Assembly (NCBI GenBank): GCA_963855995.1
Contig: OY979718.1
Span: 28,801,282 to 28,865,281, forward strand
Source: Muricea muricata
Taxonomy: Eukaryota; Cnidaria; Anthozoa; Malacalcyonacea; Plexauridae
Direction of reading: 5' to 3'
DNA length: 64,000 nucleotides
Part shown: one piece after another, positions 22,723-33,759 of the stretch
How positions within the stretch are numbered: the stretch's first letter is position 1
How the letters are laid out: each line of letters begins with the position of its first letter
Position numbers and translations under genes: made by a program
The notes under the pieces: model-generated
The model's database searches: none
What the model was told of the DNA's origin: nothing
What the model saw: only the letters and a program-made list of their open reading frames with translations

Positions 22723-22832
22723 GTACAGAAGAGCCACTTGTGGGTGCAAAGCGTGCTATTTCTGGGCGTACGTGTTTACGTCCGTCATCTTCCTAGCCAA
22801 TCGATCGCAGCCAGTCGTATATATAAAACAAT

Positions 22833-22925
22833 ATGGCGGAATGCGATGAGGAGATAAGAAAACTTCTATTGCTAGAACTGAAGTTGTTTGGTTTGCATTT
22901 GAATTTTAAAGGGATCAACAACAAG
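22833..22925 (+). CDS. Possible first exon of the Academ-like plus-strand gene
   Basis: ATG at 22833 opens 31 codons (acidic start MAECDEEIRK, then a leucine-rich helix) ending exactly at AACAACAAG before GTACTTG, a plausible splice donor. It lies about 100 bp inside the left terminal repeat, as expected of a 5' exon. The link to the later exons is inferred from position only. Confidence 0.35.
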
Positions 22926-25259
22926 GTACTTGTAAAAATTACAGATAGTTAAAATTAATCTCAGAAAAATATTTTCACAATTATAGTATAAACGCGCGTA
23001 CTTCGGACACACAGTAGAGTTGCTGTCGAACAAATTTATACCTATACACCAAATTTATACATTATTTTGACCAATAAATTACCCGCTTGTTGTAATGTTT
23101 TGCGCGTCAGAATACTTTTGATAATGATATGGCTTGAGTAGTATGTTTTAAAATTTTATCTTGGCTTGATATTCTGTGAACTTTTATATTGAAGTTTATG
23201 ACATTCTGACTAAGCCCTATGCAGATTTGTTTTATCGCCTGTATATGTTTTCTGTTTTTTAGAGTTATAAGATGACTGCATGTGGTATTTTATTGAAAGT
23301 AACGTGAATTCGACAAGGTGGTTTTTATGGGGTGTTGGGTAAATGAGCAAGATGAAACTCACAAGCTCTGTGTTGACTGTGCAGCAATATGCTGTCATAA
23401 ATGAACGTGCACCTTTTAATATCTTGGTTACAATTTTGTGCAAATATGTTTTAAAAACAGAAATAAATACAATTTAATAATTTTTTGTACTGCCTTCAAT
23501 TCCTCTATAAAATGTACGATAAAATGTCGAACAACAGATTGCAGCTAATTTGAATGGCAGCCACTTCAAAGTGTCTACTTATTTTTACAAATACTGTAGA
23601 AAGCAATACAAATGAATGAAATAAAATATTCTTGAGTGAGGCATAGTTGAATAATTAAGACCATGCATTTTTAAATATGACCTGCAGTATGTACCATGTC
23701 TTATGGTAGATGGTTTTACGAATTTAATTTAATGTCATTAAAACATAATTTAAAAATTCTTAACATACTTCAATGAATTTGGTTTAAAGAATCAGTTGAA
23801 TTTACTTTACTCATTAAAATAAAAATAATATAATAAAAACTTCAAGTTGGTTTACAGCTGTACTGTGGAATAGAATTTTTAAGTTATGCAAAGTTTGAAA
23901 ATCTTTGAAAGAGATGGAAAAGTCACTGACAGGATCAAAACCATGGGTTAAAGTGTAACAAGATTGAATACAGATCCCATAGAAAACTTTTTTTGTGATA
24001 ATCCTGTCCCATTTGAGCAAAGTCCACATTTTGTACTGTAGTTTCTTCTCAAACTCTTCCTACGAGTGAGGATTTACTATAGCATAAAGTTTGCTAATTA
24101 AGATTTGTCAACAGACAACAGCAAGAAAAATTTTTGCATTCAGCATTTACACCTTAAATAAAATAAATAACCAAAAAACAATAACAATGGCAAAGATTTA
24201 AGTGTTTGATTAAAGACAAAGCTACTGAAACTTTTTGACAGTCCAAGACTCTGTTTTTGGCCACTCTCTATTTAAAATGTTTGATGGTAGTCGAATGCTC
24301 TGTTGTACTATTTATGCATAAGATAATACGGTCAAGGAAAAATGTTTATCGAGCAAGAAGAAAATCACGTCTATTAAATTCCCACATCCAGTCTACCCAA
24401 ACAGTACCGCTTCTTTCCAGTTGCCACACTGGGCTGGCGATATTGAAATCCTGGTCCTGATTCAGATAACAACACGTCTCGTGTAAAAGTTTTACTGCAC
24501 CGCGGTAAAAGGGTGGATGTTCTACACTTGAAAGCTGCCAACTTTAAATACTGGGTGATATTAACATTGACATGTTGGTTAGTACTAAGTCGCGTAATAA
24601 AATTCAAAAAAGTCGCGTAATAAAATTCAAAAATACGAGCTTAAACTGTGTGAACTGACGTTTGAATGAAAGCAAAATAAAAAAACACACAACGGAACAC
24701 ACCTGTATTTTTTCCAAATTTGCGAAAGGTTTTACTAGCGTATCTGAAAGATGTACGTAGTTTTTTACTCCTCTCCTTATTATCGCTATAATGTTTATCC
24801 GAAATTTACTGGCTAGGAAGCAGGTGGTGTGCGCTATAAGACCGCAACGCATTGTGGTAGGTAAATTTTGCAATTGTCGGAAAATATGGAAACGAAGCGT
24901 TAAAAGCGGGTAAATTTGAATACATTGTTTTCATCATAATTTTTTTCTATCTCGCCAATAATATTGTCTTTGCTGAAAAGCTAATGTAGTGTTTGTTTTT
25001 ATTATAAACTTTACATTGAGATTATGTTGCATTTTCCTGAATTTTGACCTTGACAATTCAGGACACCACTTTGTTATTGTTACGCATGTAATATGATTAC
25101 ATCTAAGTTCTTCGTCTTTCAAGGCACATCTTAAATCAAATCGAAACATCTGTCTGCGAAGTTGTATTGTTTAAATTCTGCTCTGTTAGAAAATTCCATC
25201 GCTCCCCAAGGCGCCCCTTTCTCATATCGTGTAATTTTGACTTGAAAATACGCTTTTTC
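22926..25259. other. Probable long intron / left interior of the Academ-like element
   Basis: No exon can be supported with confidence. A 23-bp unit, TCGCGTAATAAAATTCAAAA plus flanks, is duplicated in tandem at 24588-24632. A weak resemblance to a LINE endonuclease (ILGDINIDML at about 24557-24586) is noted but not claimed. Confidence 0.35.
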
Positions 25260-25675
25260 GGAAGGCACTAGATAGGATCGAGTAAAACCACGGCGGGCCG
25301 AGTCCTTACTCGCCCTTCGGGCTCGCGCTTTAGCTAAATTTGGTGAAGTAGATACAGTCCCAGTGAGTGAGAATAGTGAGTGAGAATAGTTTTTATAAGA
25401 AAAAATATAAAAATATAAGAAAAAAAAGTATTCAAAAAATTAAGAAAAAAAAAGTATAAAACAAAAGCGTGTAACTGGGCTCGAACCCGGAACCAACAGA
25501 TCAGAAGCGCGCGACCTAAACCACTGAGCTAATGCGGCCAATCGAAAGATTATCATTAAAAACTAAATTTATACTGCTTATGTAACCGTGCTTGTAGGCA
25601 CCGCTGTCAAATGTATCAAATATTAACCTATTGCGGGCTCGCCGTGGTTTTACTCGATCCTATCTAGTGCCTTCC
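25260..25675. mobile_element. Mutator-type MITE with 9-bp target duplication
   Basis: The inverted ends of about 38 bp start GGAAGGCACTAGATAGGATC and include GAGTAAAACCACGGCG. CGCTTTTTC is present immediately outside both ends (25251-25259 and 25676-25684). A 9-bp duplication with long inverted repeats is the MULE signature. The interior has no transposase but does carry a tRNA-like sequence. It sits in the putative intron of the Academ-like gene. Confidence 0.85.
25469..25539 (-). other. tRNA-like sequence inside the Mutator-type MITE
   Basis: The minus strand reads GGCCGCATTAGCTCAGTGG, with a clear A-box-like TAGCTCAGTGG, and later GGGTTCGAGCCC, a T arm with B box. The 3' acceptor strand (GTTACACGC) does not pair with GGCCGCA, so it is not a functional tRNA as it stands. 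It is a tRNA pseudogene or SINE head captured by the MITE. Confidence 0.6.
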
Positions 25676-25722
25676 CGCTTTTTCACAGGGCATGATCGGC
25701 CATTATGTTAATAACGTGACAG

Positions 25723-28523
25723 ATGGCAAACAAGAGACTTTTGACTATCCAGCTGGTGACAGCCCTGGTAAACCAAAGACTAAGATACCAGTTTGTTGCA
25801 ACCCTAAATCAAGGAAGAGTCTTTTTTTCACACGAAGACTCTACTGTTTTAACTAAAAAGCCTTCCCCATGGTTTGATGCAGAAACAAGATCTCTAGTCC
25901 AATATATATGTTTATATTGGAAGGATGCATGGACTAACAAATGGCCATCGACGAAAGACCCAGTGTTCTGGCTTTCCAGTGTGCAGATGCCGTGAACAAA
26001 ACATTGCAATCGAACAGGTAATAGGTTATGTGTAGGTTTCCTCTGAGAAACATTTCAGACTAGTCTGTTCCAAAAATAAACCAATCCCAACTCTTACCCT
26101 GGTCATTCAGTGCATTTGGAAAATTGTCCGGCTGCTGGAGTATCCAATATAATTTTGTATGTGAAACTGCTGATACATTATTTCCCATTATATGGATCTT
26201 CATAATGTTCAAATCACTGAATTGAATTCCAATTTCTTGTATTTGATTACTGTAGGTGCTTCATGTAGAATAAGAATTTCTAAGCATCTGGCAAAGGAAT
26301 ACCCAACAATTATTGAAGCTGAAGAAAGACTATGCATAGACTATGTATTGGAAAGTACACACCTACATGTAGATGAAAACATACCAATTACTGTTACTCC
26401 AAACAAGAACCCTTGTGTTCTCGATGGTCTTTCCCCGATATTCGATGCATCACCATTCAAACAACCTTCTAACTCTTCAGAAAGTCTTGGTGACATTAGC
26501 AATTTTATTACAACTTTCAAATGGATGTCCTCGTTAAGATTAAAGAAGCAATTGGTCAAGTACTTATATAAACTGTTTGTAATTGAATTTGATGGGATGC
26601 CTTTATTTCAATTTGTACAACCAGATTTCCTTTAACTCAGTTTGAATGCTATGAGAACATTGTTTGAAGAAGGGAAACAAAACCTAGTTCATAGCATTTC
26701 AAAGTGCTTTGAAAGGAGAGAAATTGAAGGATGTAATTTGGAAACAAGGATGCTTTTGATTCGAATGCCATTTGGTCTCATTGATGACAATCTGAGGTTC
26801 TTTGCTTCTAGTTACACACAAAAACTGGGTGCGGAGGAACATTATGGACAGTGGCTGGAAACTAAGTTCGCACATTTTGGACATAAGTGGGTAGCTCTGC
26901 ACAGAGGACCATGCTGGCAATATGAAGAAAAGAATGACAAAGGCCATTAAATAACTGCAATCCTGGACAAAACATTGACGACACTTTTCCTAATATCGTC
27001 ATTTTCTTAGCTAATTGTTAGCACAAAGAACAAACCTCCCCCATTCCCCCACCGATCAATGTTGTTTTCATTTCTTACAGATTCAACATTGTTTTGGGGG
27101 CGAGGGGGTAAATTGAGGGACCTATTTTGATGTTTTTTTCATTAGGTACGCACATGTCGAGCAAATAATTAGAGTGTAGTCAATAGTTTTGTCCAGGATT
27201 GTGGCATCACACCAACAAATATCATTGAAGATGCATTGCAATTGAGGGGGATAAGCCTTGATGAGGAAGAACCGATTGATATGAAACAAGGTGATGATGC
27301 ATGTTGTTATTTGGTAAACTGTATGTCTTTAACAGATTGTTGCCAATTAATTTACCTGTGTAAGTATTACTGTATTATATTTCAGTTTTTTATAAACATA
27401 ATTTTTGTCTCCTTACCACTTTTACTCTAGATTTAACAATGTTTAAAGCAATGTTTATTTTTACATATTTACAGAGCAAGACAAACATCGCCAGTTTGGG
27501 GGTACGGCAAATTCAAAAACGAATAGCATCTTCAGGATTCACCAGGTCTGTGCATGTTCAGGTAAGCAGAAAATGAATATTTACAGTACATTAATATTTC
27601 ATAATTCATGTGTCTAATCTTTTTTAACCACTAATCTTCCAAGAATAAAAAAGCAACATATCATAACATCTAATGATAGGATTTAAAATAATATATTCTT
27701 CTTACATGTAGGTTGAAGCATTAATGAAAGCGAAACAAAGCAACCCAACAGGACGTTGGTGGATCAAGGCTGATGCCTGTGATGTACGCTCTGGTTTAAG
27801 AGAGAGCATGCGCCAAGAGTGGTCTGGTGATGAAGACCTTGGTTTTGGTGACCTACAACGTTTATATCAAGAATATAAATTAAGATGCTCTCCAGTACGG
27901 AAGCTTGGCACCCAAAGGATTAACTTCACTAGTTTGAACTCTGCTTCAGAATCAGGCATGCTGTGTTTGAATTTAGTGAACATAATAACTTAGTTACTTT
28001 TTATTTCCATCATTTAATATAGATCATTGAAAGGAATACGTGGATTGACGCGCGAAGTCATTGCTGGACTGGTTGAGAATTTGGAAAGCCGACAATTACG
28101 GGAAGTCGAATATAGATGCCGGGCGCTAAAACCACAGCATCCAGGGTCATCTTCCACAGACGATGTGGAAAGTTTTATTGCTCTTTTACATGAAATGCTC
28201 GGACCGATGTTGACATGAGGGAGTTCTACAGTGCACTCTCAAAAATCCTTAACGAATATGGGAAACGAATTGACAACAAATTGCCAATTTTCTATTGGAC
28301 TGGGTCAAAGACAAGGTATAAAGATTTTGAACTGCCATCATTCAATGAACCCTCTGGCCAAGGAGTCATAGAAAGGCTTGATAAAGTACACCTGTCAAGA
28401 CGAGGAGATCCTGGAGTGTTTGTGGCAAATCGGGCATCATTGCCACAGAAAGGTCAGCTTACTGCTACAGCAAAGTTCCATCGTGCTCCTGTTGCATTAC
28501 CGCCCATAGAACACCCTCCCTGA
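25723..28523 (+). pseudogene. Academ-like transposase-type gene, multi-exon, decayed
   Basis: Coding blocks in order: 25723-26017 (KRLLTIQLVTALVNQRLRYQ, KPSPWFDAETRSLVQYICLY, frame break, donor at 26017/26018); 26257-26950 (RISKHLAKEYPTIIEAEERL, then LIRMPFGLIDDNLRFFASSY and HKWVALHRGPCWQYEE); about 27197-27360 (ALQLRGISLDEEEPI); 27475-27561 (RQIQKRIASSGFTRSVHVQ, donor GTAAGC); 27716-27990 (GRWWIKADACDVRSGLRESM, WSGDEDLGFGDLQ); and 28023-28523 (GIRGLTREVIAGL, GSSSTDDVESFIALLHEM, frame break near 28210, then FYWTGSKTRYKDFELPSF and HRAPVALPPIEH). Acidic residues in KADACDVRSG and SSTDDVESF are candidate catalytic positions, but I cannot assign them. The family is familiar from cnidarian genomes as a mobile-element protein. 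Its assignment as the Academ transposase is inferred from the XPG partner and the terminal repeats. Confidence 0.6.
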
Positions 28524-28879
28524 ACAGCAAGGCTACAATACCTTGAAAACTGTCCAGTGGCAGAAAAAGTAAAGTGAAAAAGTAGGGCACATTTCCTGGA
28601 CATTGGCTAACAGGAAACACTGGTTTATAGTAAACATGTACAGTAAACTAAATTACGCCAAGAGTAAATTCCAGCATTGCCTCCCCCCCTCAGGGACACA
28701 CCTGGGCATTTGTACTATTTTTCCAGTACAGATAAGTGCATGTGAAATTTCTAATGCCATGCCCGGAAAAAAACAACAGTTTTATTCATTTATTTACACT
28801 TTCAGATAACTTCACTTACTGCAAGACCATTAACAAGTGCCTCTGTATCCAGTGAGGATGGGCGTCGCTAGATGGGGCA
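28524..28879. other. Spacer between convergent genes
   Basis: A non-coding stretch where the plus-strand transposase-like gene and the minus-strand HIRAN/XPG gene meet. Nothing else was seen. Confidence 0.5.
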
Positions 28880-29335
28880 CTTATGTAAAATAAGAATTTT
28901 AGGAATAAAAGCAATGCCACCACAGGAAAGTTTTGTATTACACTTTTTTTGTTCTACGCGGACAGTTTTACTTGTTTTCACAACATGCTTGTGCCACAAT
29001 CCTTTTTTTGTAATTTCTATTGCCAAATACAATCCCACCATCATGTATGTTGTGCGAAAGCGTATACCTTTTATATCCGCATGGAAACCTGTGTCTGTCA
29101 AATATGGTCTAACATATTTTGTCAATTCCCTTGCAGTATATCTAACAAGCTCACACTCAATATCTGTTTGCAAGAACACTGCAACTGCATTGTCATCATA
29201 TGGATGGTCTGGTTCGTGTTGGAGGTCAACATATACTGATCCACTGTTTTTTTCATCAATTCAAGTGCTTGCTCTAACACCTTCTGTCTATCTTTCGAGT
29301 AGCATGTCCCAAGAACTTTTTTCCGGTAACAACAT
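28880..29335 (-). pseudogene. HIRAN-domain region, decayed
   Basis: From a splice-acceptor-like TCTCAG at 29336 the minus strand gives MLLPEKSSWDMLLER, a stop, and a second stop. It then reads openly: VYVDLQHEPDHPYDDNAVAV, VRYTARELTKYVRPYL, and an aromatic tail (TYMMVGLYLAIEITKKG). The pattern E-P-x-N/H-P-x-D-x-N-A-V-A-V followed by R-E-L and a hydrophobic helix is that of HIRAN domains, which bind DNA ends or damaged DNA. It follows the XPG exons on the same strand, so it may be the C-terminal part of that protein or a separate gene. Two in-frame stops make this copy inactive. Confidence 0.6.
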
Positions 29336-30897
29336 CTGAGATATGAAATAGTGATCAAAATTCTTCAAACCAATATTTTTAAATCAATAATGTTTACTAA
29401 CCACTTTCAACAGAGGAAAACTGTTTAGTTTCTTTCCATTCTTAGTGTGTATATTCCCTGCTGCTAGCTGGTTTGCATGACCATTGTCTAGAAATCTGGG
29501 ATTAGCAGTTAAAGAATTTAAGTGTAATTGGATTTCGTGATACAGAAAGATCATGTAAATAAAATTCATTTCATGTATGCAAATCACTGTTAGAGCAATC
29601 TGATCAATCAGAAGGTTTGATACACAATAGTCCTATTGTCCAAAGAACTTAATGTTCCAATTTACAACTTACATGATTATGTGTAGAATATACTGTACAT
29701 GCATAATGCAGTTTGAATTTAAATGAATTGTTAAAACTAAAAGGATACGGCCCACAGTCATCCTGCAGTTCTTCACTAAGATCTTCACTCCATGCTTGGA
29801 GTGGTTGAACTTGGTGTTTTGTGGGGTTGAAAACTGTCTGGTGTGTGAAGACTGACACAGCTTTCTTAAACATTCTTTCATAATCATCTGAAGCACCTTT
29901 CTTCTTCAGTTCCGGAAAGAGTGTGCCAGCCTTCACAAACATAAATGCTTTGTTCACTCCAGCCCCACGGACATTTTTTAAGTAGTCACAGCCAGCAGCA
30001 ACACAACCATGAATGAACTGAGTCATTGTGACATTTAATCCACGAAGAATCTTCTGAAGGTTAAAAAACTCTCCATCCCCAGTCATTGTTAATTTCACAA
30101 GAATCTAACAAATAGAATATATTTCGTGCCTGCTTTAGTACCATACTCTGGTCTGCACTATTAAACAGTTTCACTCAAGGCAATTTTTGCTGCAGCTCAC
30201 AATGCAACAGCCTATGTCCGAATTGCATTTGCAAGTTGCGCAAATAATTGCCTAGTGTTGCATAGCGTTAACTAATAATCTATTTTTGTACATATATACA
30301 ACCTGTCGGGGTTTGTCATTCTTGATCTAGGGCCAGGTCTGTACCAATCTTAATCAACACTAACGTCTTTTCAACCATATACCAGCAAATCAGAGTCTTC
30401 TGTTATGGCAAAGTCTGCATAGCTTTGCTTTACCAAGAAGCAATTTGTGCATCTGATTCATACGGGGAAACAATGTATCTCACTCCCTGACTAAGACATA
30501 TCTGAAGCAAAATATTGCACAGTTGAAAAACTATGTAATTCTATTTATGAAACAGTAATTTACTCAATGCTTGTCAGTCTGGAATTTTAAAGTCTGCCAA
30601 TGTTTTGAAGATATTAGGATGTTATCAAAAAGCATAAACTAGTGAGTATTAGAACTAGCTAGATAGGCAGTGATTTCTTCCAGTAGCATGATCCAAGTTC
30701 ACATTTACGAGGATTAAACCAGAATATAGTACCTTCACACACTCAACAACATCCTCGCAAATAATTTCTACACTGCGGCTTAAAATTTTGTTTCTCTCTT
30801 CGTCACTTGTGTTTGGCTTTTCGATCGCCTTTACCAATTGTTCATTTCTCTCCCTAAGAAATGAAATCGGTATAAATTTTAATAAGTAGAACCGTAG

Positions 30898-33131
30898 CAG
30901 GGGCGGATCTAGACGTTTTCCTCAGTAGTTTCCAATTTTTTTATTGTAACATTAGGGTCTCCCCCCCCCCCCGGAGGACATTTTCCCGATCCTCACTTAA
31001 AACAAAAAAGTATTCATTGAAACAACAGTACTTAATTGAAGATAAATCTATAACTTCATCAACAACATTTGCCACACAAGACCATGCAAATATGATATAT
31101 TTAATATGTGTCTCTATATACCAAAAAGATAAATCAGTACAAATTTATTTATGTTAAACTGCAGTAGTGTTGGAGTAAGTTTGTGATGGATTTTTGTGTT
31201 AGATCACTGAATAAGTACAACTGATTTACATCAGAAAAAATCCAAACTTGCTCCTTATTCAATGGAGATTGTTGACAAATGTTACTAGCATAAGAACTAT
31301 ATAGACTTATCTCTTGGTTTTTGCAACATCCACCACCCCAATACCACAGCCTTCCAAAAGATGAGTAAACTTCATTGCAGCTACAAAAATACTGATTAAC
31401 AGGGTGAACTACATAAAGTTATACCTGACATCTCAGTCTGTTTCTTTTAAAAATCATTAATAACAACAACAACAAGTAATCTAAAAGATGATAAAATGAA
31501 TAATAAATACATGAAAAATAAACACCATTATAATTACGAGTATTGAGTATGAGTATAAACACCATTATAATTATGAGTATTTATTGTGAGTAAAATAAAG
31601 ATTTTGTATGCTGCTGTATGGTGTAAAATATATACCTGATACTTTCCTGGTAGACAGCAAGGATCAGCAATCAATAAAAGTAAAGAGCAGGAACGAATTC
31701 ACATAACAACACAAAGTCCATGAGAACAAATGTCAGCAAATAAAGGGAAGTAAATACATGTGTAGCCCAGCTTTTGTGCCTCTGTACTGTGCACTGTCAG
31801 TTTAAGGATTAAAAAATCCATACAGTTCATAGCTCACAAGTAACCTAGAAACAGCTAGTGAATTTGTTACTAAAGCAATGCTCTAATCTTCCAAGATATT
31901 TGCCATCCTCCTTCTGGGGTGTAGGTTGGAATAAATCAATGAGATTAATGAGATCCAGCTTAATCTCTGCATGAGTGTCCATGAGTGCTAATCCATTGAG
32001 TCTATCATGGCTTATTGTGTCCCTCAAGTAGTTTTTTAGGTTTTGAAGAGTTGAAATAGATCTTTCACAATCAGAACTCAAGAATGAAATTGGAATAGTT
32101 GCCAGTAGTTGTAGGACAGCAAAAATATTATAAAACATTCTTTGTCAATGAATTTTATTAAGGCACTACTTAGTCTGTCAGGATACTTCTTCTTTTGCTT
32201 TCCTTTTATTCCACAAACTCTCCCCACAAGATTAATTCTGCTTCTAAGCAAGCTATGTTTGGTATGTCTTGATTGTAGCTCTCACAAAATTCTCTAACAT
32301 AATTTTTGCAATCCTGAAGCCAAGCAAAATTGATGGAATGATTGACAATCCTTTATAGCAAATATGTACTTGAGCTTGAAATCTGATGTCAAGTTATTGA
32401 ATTGCATGGTCCAAAAACACTCTTGTCAAATTCATCTTGTAATACTGCTCTGGTGCTGCAGCTGGAGCATTGGCTCGACGAATTTGTTAAGTATCATTGG
32501 CATGGTTGGATCAATTTGAATACTCCCCGCTATAATTCAACTGCTTCTGTGTATAGAAAATGATGCGCGCAAAATGATCGTAACTCCAATGTATCAGAAA
32601 AAGCACAAGTATTCTCCTCAGTAATATTTCGAACGTAGATCGACCAAAATCATTGAAATCACACTTATTATAACTAGCGTGTGCTAGCGTTCTGTTTCAC
32701 ATCTAACAAAACAGAGGATGCAGGGTGGTAGGCTTGGGTATTTATACTTTTCTCGGTAGTTTCCTCAGTAGTTTCCGACCAATCAGAGCTCGAGGCTCAG
32801 TAGTTTCCAAATGAATCTTGCTGACGCAGTAGTTTCCAAAGGCAAATCTTGCTGACGCAGTAGTTTCCAATCGCCATATATGGAAACCTCAGTAGTTTCC
32901 TAATAGTTCCCAGTTTCCCAGCAGGAAAATGCGATAAAAAGCAGCAAAATTTGCGCGAAATTTTTAAAAAATCGTTCAAAAAAAGGCCAAAATACGATAT
33001 TTGAGGAGAATATTCCGTATTATATCTATTTTGGTGAAGATTCTTAAACTGACAGTGGTGATTAAACTTTCTTGTCGAAAAATTCTCAGTAGTTTCCGGA
33101 AACTACGGAAACTACCCTAGATCCGCCCCTG
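30898..33131. mobile_element. hAT transposon with 5-bp duplication
   Basis: The ends are CAGGGGCGGATCTAG and its exact complement. CGTAG lies directly outside both ends (30893-30897 and 33132-33136). A transposase remnant is on the minus strand. The motif CAGTAGTTTCC occurs once near the left end (30923) and six times near the right end (32766, 32798, 32827, 32858, 32890, 33087), a typical hAT subterminal transposase-binding array. Most hAT elements duplicate 8 bp; a 5-bp duplication fits the minority hAT5-type group. Confidence 0.85.
31845..32490 (-). pseudogene. hAT transposase remnant
   Basis: From 32490 downward the minus strand gives PAAAPEQYYKMN, FLDHAIQ, GLSIIPSILLGF and, after frame breaks, LLATIPISFLSSDCERSIST, LKNYLRDTISHDRLNG and ALMDTHAEI. 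These are the late part of the RNase H-like fold and the dimerisation domain with its C-E-R-S-x-S/F-S core. The N-terminal half is not recognisable. It is inactive. Confidence 0.8.
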
Positions 33132-33759
33132 CGTAGAAGATTGTATAAACGAGTTACTATATTAAATACGTCAAATTTTCACATAGCTCTGTCTTCGACA
33201 GTTCTCGGTTGCTTTTGCTTTAAGAGGTTTCCATCGAAAACCATGATCAGATTAATCTCATTGTCAGTTAATAGCCGTAAATAATTCTAGAAGATTTGGG
33301 GAAATCTGTAGAAACGGTCAAACATCAGACAGAGAAAACGCTTCAAAGGAAAACAACAAACCATGCACAAATAAAATTTTATTTACCTTTCTCGCTTTCC
33401 TATCTGAGACATCGATATTGCCAAACCTTTGCGGATCCAGCACGATGCATCAACTGCGGCTACCTTTCCTTTAAAATCTCCCACGTTCACTCCATTTGAA
33501 TACGTTTTTAGGGCAAGACAGTTTAACCATGAATAATGTATGATCACTGATCAGACGACTTATTCTAACGGAGTTGTTCGCGACACGAGATCTGCATGCT
33601 AATGAGTACCGCATACAAATCAACATCGAAATTTCCAGCATGCTTTGCGCTGGTATAGCGCACATCACCTGGATGGGAAGATGGCGGCCGAGATGCACAA
33701 AGCTACATGCGCTGGCACACAAACATCAAATGCGCCGACCCTAAGTGGCACTTCTGTAC

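Larger units (their letters stand above)
29748..33530 (-). pseudogene. XPG/EXO1-type 5' nuclease gene, multi-exon, decayed
   Basis: Exons in transcript order: 33530-33387 (VNVGDFKGKVAAVDASCWIR, the XPG N-region with the metal-binding Asp; donor at 33386); 30853-30733 (RSVEIICEDVVECVK; clean AG and GT borders); 30486-about 30320 (VRYIVSPYESDAQIA, frame break, then ITEDSDLLVYG: the E-x-D-x-Q and D-x-D acidic motifs of XPG-I); 30104-about 29748 (FIHGCVAAGCDYLKNVRGAG, the GCDYL helix-two-turn-helix start, then AVSVFTHQTVFNP). This order is that of EXO1/FEN1 nucleases. A hAT element occupies the first intron. It has frame breaks and no clean methionine context. A transposon-borne nuclease is more likely than host EXO1, because it lies within the terminal repeats and converges on the transposase-like gene. 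Confidence 0.75.
22727..33755. mobile_element. Academ-like DNA transposon (transposase plus XPG nuclease), decayed
   Basis: Terminal inverted repeats of about 20 bp flank the unit: AGAAGAGCCACTTGTGGGT at the left end, and at the right end the complement of AGAAGTGCCACTTAGGGT. Both are bordered by GTAC (22723-22726 and 33756-33759), which may be a 4-bp target duplication or part of the repeat. Inside, a multi-exon transposase-like gene (+) converges on a minus-strand gene with XPG/EXO1-type nuclease exons and a HIRAN-domain region. Academ elements are known to pair their transposase with an XPG nuclease and to make 3-4 bp duplications, so this is the best classification. It carries two later insertions (25260-25675 and 30898-33131) and many lesions, so it is inactive. 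Confidence 0.6.

Noticed and set aside
24257..24607. Possible LINE endonuclease motif (ILGDINIDML)
   Set aside because: It is too short, with no second motif and many stops around it.
25469..25539. Functional tRNA gene on the minus strand
   Set aside because: The acceptor strands do not pair and the sequence lies within a MITE.
32754..32900. CRISPR-like array of CAGTAGTTTCC units
   Set aside because: Units are 11 bp with irregular spacing and lie just inside a hAT end; this is a subterminal binding-site array.
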